64,000 nt of DNA. It comes from Inonotus obliquus. Lineage: Eukaryota > Basidiomycota > Agaricomycetes > Hymenochaetales > Hymenochaetaceae. The stretch is from assembly GCA_032164295.1 (NCBI GenBank), contig JAJHTX010000002.1, positions 2,232,001 to 2,296,000 on the forward strand, in the 5' to 3' direction. The number at the start of each line of letters is the position of its first letter. The stretch's first letter is position 1. Positions 1-7,830 of this stretch are shown here, piece after piece. The translations under genes and the position numbers were made by a program. The notes below the pieces were generated by a model. The model was not told the DNA's origin, did not search any database, and worked only from the letters and a program-made list of their open reading frames with translations.

Positions 1-666
1 GATATCATCGTGGGGAAACCAAGGTGGTTTAACGTAGGTGCCTATGGCGATGAGTAACCGTACACTTCGTCGAGTATCGTTCGAAGGTATTCTCCAGCCT
101 AGGTATAGGTCTCCTTGTAGTCGAATAGCTTTGCAGTATGCCCATAGTTCCCTGAGTGTGTTTGCAACCCATGCCGCTGTTATCGGTGAGCGGCGGTTCG
201 TAACATAGTCTGCACTGATCTCCACGAATGTGCTTGGGCACTCGAGTGCTAATATGTCGTGGATTCCTACTATTGTCCAGTGCGTCTTTGGTTGCATGCC
301 TATTGCCGTATCCATTGCTATTGTTGATCTCGTGCGATTTCGAACGACCTCCGGGGGATTGTGGTATTCTCGATAAGCTGTTGCTCGTTCGCTGGACACA
401 TGATATGTCAACATGCCCGTTGCCTCCCGTAGTATTATCTTGTGTAGGTCTTCGATGATCTGTCGCACTCTTCTGCATTTATAGCAAGCCGTTGGAGGTT
501 GCTGTACGTGCTGCATCGTTTGCAAAGGTTTAGTGTGATCGTCGGGATTAGCGTTGCTAGCCGATGCTTCTTGATCGTCGGCTTCGGATTGTATTAGATT
601 CGCGTGTTCTCCGCTTCTCGCTGTCGATCCTGATCGTCTCCGGCCAGTGAAATTAACCGGTCCCAT
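1..666 (-). CDS. Unknown protein of LTR-like element, copy 1, open to window edge
   Basis: The frame starts at ATG 666 (MGPVNFTGRR..) and stays open to base 1 (about 222 codons seen). By comparison with the second copy the full protein would be about 258 residues. Visible features are a polar N-terminus, a single CYKC pair near residue 60, then a basic and mixed segment (RRVRQIIEDLHKIILREATG) and a more structured half with WTIVGIHDILALECPSTFVEI and RELWAYCKAIRLQGDLYLGW. I recognise no zinc knuckle, protease, RT or integrase motif. At the codon where copy 2 has TGA this copy has CGA, so it is the better preserved copy. It could be a gag-like or an accessory LTR-encoded protein; function is not inferred. 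Confidence 0.55.
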   Translation of the reverse strand, partial: MGPVNFTGRRRSGSTARSGEHANLIQSEADDQEASASNANPDDHTKPLQTMQHVQQPPTACYKCRRVRQIIEDLHKIILREATGMLTYHVSSERATAYREYHNPPEVVRNRTRSTIAMDTAIGMQPKTHWTIVGIHDILALECPSTFVEISADYVTNRRSPITAAWVANTLRELWAYCKAIRLQGDLYLGWRIPSNDTRRSVRLLIAIGTYVKPPWFPHDDI

Positions 667-724
667 CCGGGGTAGTTTCGATCGGCGTTCCTAATCGAAT
701 CAAAATTTCAGCACAATCCTTTCA
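1..724 (-). mobile_element. LTR-like element with ORF, copy 1 (truncated by window edge)
   Basis: This is the same sequence as the right part of the element at 52632-54197, in the same orientation, so only the last 724 bases of a roughly 1.57-kb element are visible. It ends ..CCTTTCA at 724. The next five bases, TTGCC (725-729), continue into unit U. In uninterrupted copies of unit U (reverse strand near 2560-2580) the sequence runs ..ATTGCCTGACTCG.., so this copy is inserted inside unit U and TTGCC should also precede its hidden left end. Strand is given for the encoded frame. Confidence 0.8.
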
Positions 725-729
725 TTGCC

Positions 730-1402
730 TGACTTGACTGGGCATTGCTTGGCTTCCCCTCCGAGTCGGATCGATGGCCTCCTCCGAGATCGAAGCAGCG
801 TACGGCGGACTTGATTCATTTCCCAACCTTCCTCTCGACGTAGATCTCCGAGGGCGTGGTCTCGACCTAGCACACGTTACGAACTCCGGTACAGGAGCGG
901 ACCATCGGTATCAACACCGGTATCGTCGGTATCGACGCATGGCAGTTCCGAAGGGCATACCGTCAGACTGGGAGCTTCGACCATGATCCAACTCTTCGCA
1001 GCAACGTATGGCAGACCGATCGTAGCTTTGTGAGCCTTTCCCTCTGGTATGGGCTGTCGAGGGCGTAGTACCGACTAGACGTGGACTATTAAGCGTCGGT
1101 ATCAGGATGGGTGGACGGTACGGTATCGGTATCATCGGTATCGAAGTCTGGTGGTTCGGTACTGTGATGGATGATGGGCGTAGGGATTGGTGATTCGATA
1201 TTGGCGCAGAAGTCTGGCTAAACGTATGCAGGACCAGTTCTCAATCGTTCTTAGCCTTGTCGAATCGCAGAAGCCTCGTACTTTGTTGGAACCGCAGGCG
1301 TAGATAGGACGGCAGAAGTACCGTGGTCCGAAGAGAAGTAAGAAGCGGTAGAATCGCAGAATTAAGCCCATATTGATCGTAGCCTCCGGTATTACTCTTT
1401 AG
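730..1402 (-). repeat. Unit U, partial copy (inverted relative to the copy at 1908-4131)
   Basis: The stretch matches 57853-58534 on the same strand and 1908-2580 and 55196-55880 as reverse complement. Its terminus ..GGTATTACTCTTTAG at 1402 is the same end as CTAAAGGGTAATAC.. at 1908 and 55196. Its distal part is cut by the LTR-like element ending at 724. It is rich in GGTATC/GATACC words and has no coding frame of note. Confidence 0.8.
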
Positions 1403-1907
1403 CGGAATCATTTTGTTCCTCATTTTCCGCAGTTTTAAAACCATCCTTTCTCAGCATGAAGGACCTTCTATTTCTACTCGCCCTGCTAGGAACCAGTTCT
1501 ATTCCAAGAAACGGCCATCTCCTCACCACGACAGTATTCAGAAATCCCGCTGCAAGGATTCTCCAGCCCCTTCTTGCAAGACTCCAGCTATCTTGAAAGC
1601 CGAGCTACAGTGGATACGACACCGTGAGGCTCAACTAGCTGCCTGCAGGAGAGAAGACATTTACGTTGAGAAAGAGTACTACGAAGAGATATGCTGCTAT
1701 ATGCGAGAAATGGAGGTCAGTCGTTGAAAAGTGACTTGCTTATGTGACTCGCTCCCATTCTAAATGCTAAGTGTCAATGCATAGGACTACACAATGGGAA
1801 TCAAACGGCCTCGTCTCGTCGACTTTCTTATCGAGATTCATTTTACTTTCCGACTTTGTCCTGAGACTCTTTACCTTACTATGAACATTGTTGACCGATA
1901 TGTTTTG

Positions 1908-4131
1908 CTAAAGGGTAATACTGGAGGCTACGATCGATATGGGCTTAATTCTGCGATTCTACCGCTTCTTCCAATTAACAATACTTCTGCGATTCTTCTT
2001 ACTTCTCTTCGGACTATGGTACTTCTGCCGTCCTATCTACGTCTACGGTTCCAACGAAATACGAGGCTTCTGCGGTTCGACAAGGCTAAGACCCATGCAT
2101 TTAGCCAGACTTCTGTGCCAATACCGAATCACCAATCCCTACGCCCATCTTCCATCACAATACCGAACCACCAGACTTCGATACCGATGATACCGATACC
2201 GTACCGTCCTCCCATCCTAATACCAATGCTTAATAGTACGCCCTCGACAGCTAATACCAAGGGAAAGGCACACAAGCTACAATCGGTCTGCCATACATTG
2301 CTGCGAAGAGTTGGATCATTGTCGAAGCTCCAAGTCCGACGGTCTGCCCTTCTGAACCGCCGTGCATCAATACCGACGATACCGGTGTTGATACCAATGA
2401 TCCACTCTGGTACCGAAGTCCATGACGTGTGCTAGGTCGAGACCACGCCCTTGGAGATCTATGTCGAGAGGAAGGTTGGGAAATGAATCAGGTCCACCAT
2501 ACGCTGCTTCGATCTCGGAGGAGACCATCGATCCGACTCGGAGGTGAAGCCAAGCAATGCCCAGTCGAGTCAGGCAATGCGTACCAATCGATATTGAGGG
2601 AGTACCCCAATGCCAAGATTAGGTTGTACCAACATATCAACATCGGAGCACGCTGTCTGATCGCTCGAAAGATGCCCAGACTGTGTTAGGATGGTCGAGG
2701 TGGCGGTGCATGCTCGAGGCCTGTTCTCACAAAGATCGCCTGGTTAAACCAAGACAACCTCTACACCGTCTTAAGGGAGAGTACACAGTCGTCGGCGACG
2801 TATGTCTAAGGTGATGAGCCTTGAGTAATGCACGTGTCTAGGAACAGTATATGACTAAGACGTCGTGGTGGTAAGTAGATTGAATAAACTAAGTAAGTAC
2901 AAGAGAGGAATACCTAAGATGTCGTGGTGGTAAGTAGAAGAGTTGAGTGGGGAAGACGAGACAAGATCTATCTACTTATATACACATGAGATGTGGGAAG
3001 GTATTACTCTAAGAGGGTGCTGCGCAGCAGCATAACAATATAAACAAATAAACAACGGGGGCTGACGAGTCAGCAAGAATGAGTAAGGGTGAGTAAGCGT
3101 CGTCGGGGTTGGGGCGGAATTAGTAATGCAGTATTAGTAATGTATCGGGATGGGGCGGAGGGAGTCATAAGGTATTAGTAATGAAAGGAAATTAGTAATG
3201 TAATGGAATATGAAAAATAAGGAAAGATGAAAAAGGAAAAGCGTTCTTACAGACTGACGCCGCACGGATCATGATACCAGAACAAAGGTAAATCAGGATG
3301 ACACACTTGAGAAGACGACAGGGCCATCGCCAGGAGCGCCCATGCGGTAGTTTGAGACACGTCCTTATTTTAGCGCTGGTCGACGTTGGTACTGCCACCC
3401 TACCTCGGTATCACTCGTTGTGAGTTTTCATTGGGTTCTTGTCTCGTCCCACCCTATTCTTAGCTACCCCCTGATAAAACTTCTTATTCATTCATCATCT
3501 TATGTTTCCCCTGATTATATTTTTACATTCAATTCGATCTTATGTTCCCCTTCTTGTACCGGATTGTGGTACGATTCGACTTGTAAAAACTCCCCATTTG
3601 GTATCTTGAATGGCTACGGTATTATGGTATTTATAGCCTGCATGTTCTACTGTAGCAAACCAGCTAATCTGAGAGGAACTTCCAGAGTGAAGGTCCGGGT
3701 TTTGCTCATCTCGTTCAAGCCCCCATTCGTTTGTCTCGTCTCATAGTCGCCGGTATCGATACCGGTAGTCGTCTATATTGTCTTTGTCATCCTTGCCTCT
3801 CATCTCACAACTAGTCCTATCAGAAACACCCCCTCTGCTCGTCTTCTCTACTGCTTCGTTCTCTCTACCGCGATACCGGACACCAAATGACTCGGTATCG
3901 ACGGATTCATCTCGGTATTGATCGTCTCCTGATACTTCATCTCTTGAGCGGTCACCTAGAGCCCCCTGTACTCATCAATCCAGCCAGGCCCTACTATCTC
4001 TCTTGACGACTTGTCTGTGACAGTACGACTTAGTACCGCCATGTACCAGCCCTCCCAACGCACCTAAATCGTACCCCCCTCGTCCGGTACTTCTGATACC
4101 GGCCGCATTCTCGCACATTCATCGTGTCGTA
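1908..4131 (+). mobile_element. Unit U, full-length copy inserted in the cyclin gene
   Basis: Starts CTAAAGGGTAATAC and ends TCTCGCACATTCA, the same two ends as the copies at 55196-58620 and 56829-58534. Without the solo LTR at 2684-3251 it is about 1.65 kb. It has no terminal inverted repeats beyond chance and no frame above about 110 codons, and is rich in the palindrome GGTATCGATACC (for example near 3750). No clean target duplication was found: TTG precedes and TCG follows. Removing it leaves the cyclin frame in phase. Confidence 0.75.
2684..3251. mobile_element. Solo LTR with 5-base target duplication
   Basis: A 568-base insertion TGTTAGGATGG..GTTCTTACA lies between two GACTG copies (2679-2683 and 3252-3256). 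The paralogous unit U near 56031 has the uninterrupted site with a single GACTG (..GATGCCCAGACTGACGCC..). TG..CA ends and a 5-base duplication are typical of LTR retrotransposons. Inside, a 20-plus-base block with GTCGTGGTGGTAAGTAGA occurs twice (about 2856 and 2915) and TATTAGTAATG words recur near 3120-3205. No internal coding region remains, so this is a recombined solo LTR. Confidence 0.88.
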
Positions 4132-4614
4132 TTATGTACACGAAGCATTACCAATTAGTTGGTTGCGCGGCGTTGTGGATAGCAGTGAAATTCGAGGACG
4201 CGAAAAGAACACGTGCCAACTCTAACAGACCTGGTTGGGATCTGCCACCATGATACCTATGATGAATCCGCCAACATGTTCTTGCTACCATTCAGTGGAT
4301 GTTGGGTCATCCAACCGCAGAAGCTTGGCTTTGGGTCTGTTGCTGTGGCTCGTTTGAAGAGAGTGCAAAGGTTCAGTATATTGCAAGATTTCCCATGGGA
4401 GTTACCCTTTTCTATCGCGACTTCATCAAATTCTCGCCTTCTGCTATCGCCCTCGCATCGCTCATACTTGCACATCACATTTGCCAGGAACCCCGACAGA
4501 TTTAGGATGAGCCCGACATGATTGACTCCATCTTGGGTATTTACACCAAGTTGGAATGGATACTTGTCCTTAATCTTGCGTGCAATTGATTAGACTCGCT
4601 TTGCAGGCTTGAGA

Positions 4615-4815
4615 GACTCATGGGATTGGAACGTATCGACGAGAGCGGCGAAGTTGGATGGCTGGCCGTTCTTCTGAACATACAGGAAGTCTGGATCGAG
4701 GGTAATCCCTTTGTGGAGTCAGAAGAGAATCATCGTGTACGGTGCTTTGATCATTTCTGGAAAGAAGGGTAATCCATCTCACTAGACGGAAGTTTACCAT
4801 GAGCAATTGGAATGC
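4615..4815 (+). pseudogene. Leucine-rich-repeat protein fragment
   Basis: After a CTTTGCAG-like acceptor the frame reads LERLMGLERIDESGEVG, then NIQEVWIEGNPFVESEEN and VRCFDHFWKEG, a TAA, and SISLDGSLP in the same frame. The xxIxxVWIEGNPF..FDxFWKEG..LDG pattern is that of the last repeat and cap of an LRR protein. It is short and carries an in-frame stop, so it is a fragment, possibly captured or left by rearrangement next to the cyclin remains. Parent gene unknown. Confidence 0.45.
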
Positions 4816-4894
4816 AGCTCTTCCTGGGGAGACCTATGAAACAGAATGAATGGCGTGGTGATGAAAGTGGTGAAGATGGCTCTGCTCGTCGCAG

Positions 4895-4985
4895 GCCGTT
4901 GCCTGCTCATCGCCCTCCCATCGCCCTCCCATCGCCCTCCTATCGCCCTCTCATCACCCGCCCATTGCCCGCTGGTCACCCGCTC
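4895..4985. repeat. Short tandem repeat, CATCGCCCTCCC-like units
   Basis: About seven imperfect 12-base units (CATCGCCCTCCC with T/C variants) run from the GCTCATCGCC near 4905 to the CCGCTGGTCACCC near 4975. Frames crossing it give meaningless GRAMGGRWEGD-like peptides, so I read it as a minisatellite. Confidence 0.7.
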
Positions 4986-5004
4986 AATATGTCTTCGAAT
5001 GATA

Positions 5005-5285
5005 TTTAGAATATTGACTTTGACGATATCCTTATCTATATTTGAAATTTCGGCAAATTTGATATCTTGACCTATATTTAAAATATCAGTAAAGCGATAT
5101 TTAAAATATCGATTTACATATTATAATCCGACCAATATTTAAAATAACCTTAGACTGATATCCTTATCGATATTTAAAATTGTGTCACGTGAAAAATAAC
5201 TTTAAATATCGGCTTAGCCGGCATGCTTACTGATACTTAAAATAAATGCTCGAAAAGTATTTAAAATACAATCCCCGCTGATATC
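5005..5285. repeat. Degenerate palindromic GATATTTAAAATATC array
   Basis: At least eight near-copies of the palindrome GATATTTAAAATATC or its half, separated by 20-40 bases. A similar array lies at 52300-52580. A/T-rich, no coding potential. Confidence 0.7.
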
Positions 5286-6530
5286 CTATTTTGCCCGCCG
5301 TGAAGAAACGAGACTTCTCATGGTCCATGCCACGTCGTGCCAGAGCTAGCTTATCCTTAAGCGATTACCGTTTTTTCAGAGACACCTTTGACTCCATGTA
5401 TCCCCTTCCACATCACAAAACTAACTAGTTTAAAGTACATGAATCATGTATTTGATGTCAAAGACTTAAATATTCTAAAAAGATTTGGAATTTTACAAAA
5501 ATCTGCCGAGATATAGCATTATTTAGGTCATATCTATGGAACTAGACAATTTCTTGAGAACTTTTTCTTAACAAAATGAAGATAGCCATGAAATAATACA
5601 GTTTGTGCATTTACATGAGAATTTTTGGAGAATTCACGGAGTTCTGAGCATTGGAAGAGTGCATTGAATCTCACTAGATAAGGTAAAATCCCATCACGTG
5701 ACACTATTTTTGTGAGGAACTTGAACCAACAAACTGAGCAATAATGTGAGAAAACACCACAAAAAAACTGTAAATACAGAACTCATCAGATTACTCAGTT
5801 AAGCATACCATAGTACTGGTATACCTGAAGACAAGGCTATCAGCAGGACTAGTGCCTTGCAAAACACCTATATTAGTCTTTCTCAGAGATGCATACAGTG
5901 ACACCATCTATATTGAAGAATCAACATAGCAAGGTCTGAAGTGCAGTAGATAGTGTATTGCTACTGTATCCATTCCAAAATCTCACTAAATATATAAATG
6001 AATGGCTGATAACATCACCAAAGGCCTTGTTTAGAACCTTAATAGTTGGCCATGGTCAACCGGTAATACTACTTAGCAATAGAGTATGCTAGGCGTGCAG
6101 TGTCTTCTATAATCATCTGGCATCACACTTAGGAAGCCTCTGTATTTAGTTATCTGGTATATTTCTCATGGAATACTAATTATCTGGTCTTAAGAAGGAT
6201 GGGTATACAATATGCGAAGGCGGTAAACGTGGATCGCCGTTTCTCACCATATATGGTAAGTATTTAAACTCCGTTCGAAAAAAGTTGTCTCGCGCGACTC
6301 TGAGGAATTGCCACACCCCACTGGTCATCCTGATTGATCGCACGTTGCAGACCTGAGTAAGGGGTGTTGATATATGTGGCTGGGAGGTGCGTACTCACAT
6401 CACACAGTCCACATGAAGTGGATGCTCATAGCATATTGCGTGAGTCTTGGAGAGACACAATGCACTTCGCATTAATTGCAGAACATGAGCCTCGGTCGAA
6501 AAACAATATTTCTTAGGTAGGTATTTAGGG
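5286..6530. other. AT-rich stretch without recognised gene
   Basis: I see no credible coding frame, RNA gene or complete repeat here. It lies directly upstream of the hAT relic and may be its non-coding 5' part, but I could not find terminal inverted repeats to prove it. Confidence 0.4.
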
Positions 6531-6583
6531 ACATTTTGGAACTGAATGCTTCGACACTTCTCTTCACTTGCCGCTCGGTCTTT

Positions 6584-7345
6584 ACCATGAGCAACGATGG
6601 ATTTCAACTTGTCTCTCACGCAAAACGTCGAAACCGTGATGAGGTTGATGAAAGTGACATCATCTCTGAAAAACGGCCTCGTATTCTCTCATTTTTTAAT
6701 CTTCGTGGAGTCGACCAACCTACTGGACCTGGACTGAGCAAGATGCAAACTTCGAATCGCTTTGAAGTTATATCTGATGTGGAGGACGGCGCTGATGAAT
6801 CTCAGAACAGTGGCCGCGACACGGAGTTCAACCTAGATGTGGTCTCTTGTGATGTTAGCGAGGACGATGAAGAACCAGATGACACTTCATAGGTGCATAT
6901 TTTTTGTTTCCTTCTAATTCTCTATTTGATTGTAATTTTTTATAGGCTAGTCTCGATTTACCAAGAATGGCAGCCGTCTCAAGAAAGGTCAAGAGGATAT
7001 AGAAGGTACGTACTCAAATAATCAACCTATGTGTCCTGAATGTACTAATGAATGATTTCTACGTATACAGAAGAGCATCAGACACGTCAAGACGAGCAAG
7101 CCATCAACAAGTACCATGGTCACAAGAGAGTTGCATGCCATTCCAGGTGAGTCGAAAACTTTCTTCTTGACATAATAGTATATAGGATATATAATTGATG
7201 ATCTTTGCAGGCTCCTCAGTCGCCGTCGAAGGTGTATTCTCAGGAGGCAGAGATACTATTGCACTCCGTCGTGCCCCTCTGGGGTCAGAGACCATCACAA
7301 CCAGCTTATGCTGGTGAAACTACTCCCGGTGCGTTTCCGTAGCTC
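6584..7345 (+). pseudogene. hAT-family transposase relic
   Basis: The first segment (6584-6892) encodes a charged N-terminal peptide (MSNDGFQLVSHAKRRNRDEV.. with an acidic EDDEEPDDTS end). After several GT..AG-bounded pieces the last exon joins HAIPG to SSVAVEGVFSGGRDTIALRR, the signature of the C-terminal dimerisation region of hAT transposases (usual consensus SSVAxERVFSGGRDxIxxRR). The frame then shifts near 7300: LMLVK appears in another frame. The BED finger and the catalytic core are absent, so it is an internally deleted, frameshifted relic. The link between the first segment and the transposase is inferred from position only. Confidence 0.6.
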
Positions 7346-7830
7346 ACCCCAAAATTAAAAATACGGAGCGTAAAGCACGGATCGTAACCCGTACTTGTGT
7401 CTTATCTTTATGCGAGTACCTTGATACGTACGCTGCGGAACCCTGGCCGTCTTGTTGTGCGTAATGTTGAGTACCCACGTCGTGCTGTGCAGTAGCGGAA
7501 ACAAGTAGTTATTATGGTCTCCTAGACAGCAACCCAGAGGCATGCGCTGCACGTAGCAAGCCATCGGATATGCGGAGTTGGGGGAAAGCAACAGGAAGAT
7601 GGAAGTTTACCACGACTACCGGGACGGGTCACAGCTTTTTTCCGATGTCAAAGTCATAAAAGTGCAGATTTTATCTATATCATACATATTTAATGTCGCT
7701 GATACGCCTACAGCTACAGAACACTTCTCAGGAATTGAAAGGTGCGCATCACAGGTCACTGGTAACAGACTCATCGATCAAATAATTGCAGTATGTCTGC
7801 ACCAAAGTAGTACCAACCTTACTTTTTCCC
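7346..7830. other. Non-coding stretch downstream of hAT relic and paralogue 1
   Basis: No supported gene. Homology between the two tandem paralogues begins near 7806 (GTAGTACCAACC..TTACTTTTTCCC, also at 11145), just beyond the stop codon, which marks the left limit of the duplicated block. Confidence 0.5.

Larger units (their letters stand above)
1403..4560 (+). pseudogene. B-type-like cyclin gene, split by unit U and frameshifted
   Basis: Cyclin-box sequence lies in three pieces. Exon piece 1 (to 1715) ends EYYEEICCYMREME. A 69-base intron (1716-1784, GTCAGT..ATAG) follows. Piece 2 (1785-1907) reads DFLIEIHFTFRLCPETLY and MNIVDRYVL. Unit U occupies 1908-4131. The box resumes at 4132 in frame with [23 protein letters not shown], then [28 protein letters not shown] and FIKFSPSAIALASLILAHHI, the start of the C-terminal cyclin fold. 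Besides the 2.2-kb insertion there is a shift near 4213, another near 4285 and a TAG at about 4505, so it is dead. No in-frame ATG is visible at the 5' end, which abuts the other unit U copy. Cyclins activate cyclin-dependent kinases; the exact subfamily is uncertain. Confidence 0.8.

Noticed and set aside
1785..2435. 213-codon continuous frame joining cyclin to repeat sequence
   Set aside because: The frame crosses the boundary at 1908 into unit U; the right part is only repeat sequence and is not a true fusion protein.
3420..3746. 108-codon frame, also at 56209-56535
   Set aside because: Present in both unit U copies but starts at a non-ATG codon and has no motif; conservation follows from repeat identity, not coding.
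1908..4131. Unit U as a Helitron or TIR transposon
   Set aside because: Ends are not TC..CTRR with an A|T target, and the two ends are not inverted repeats of each other.
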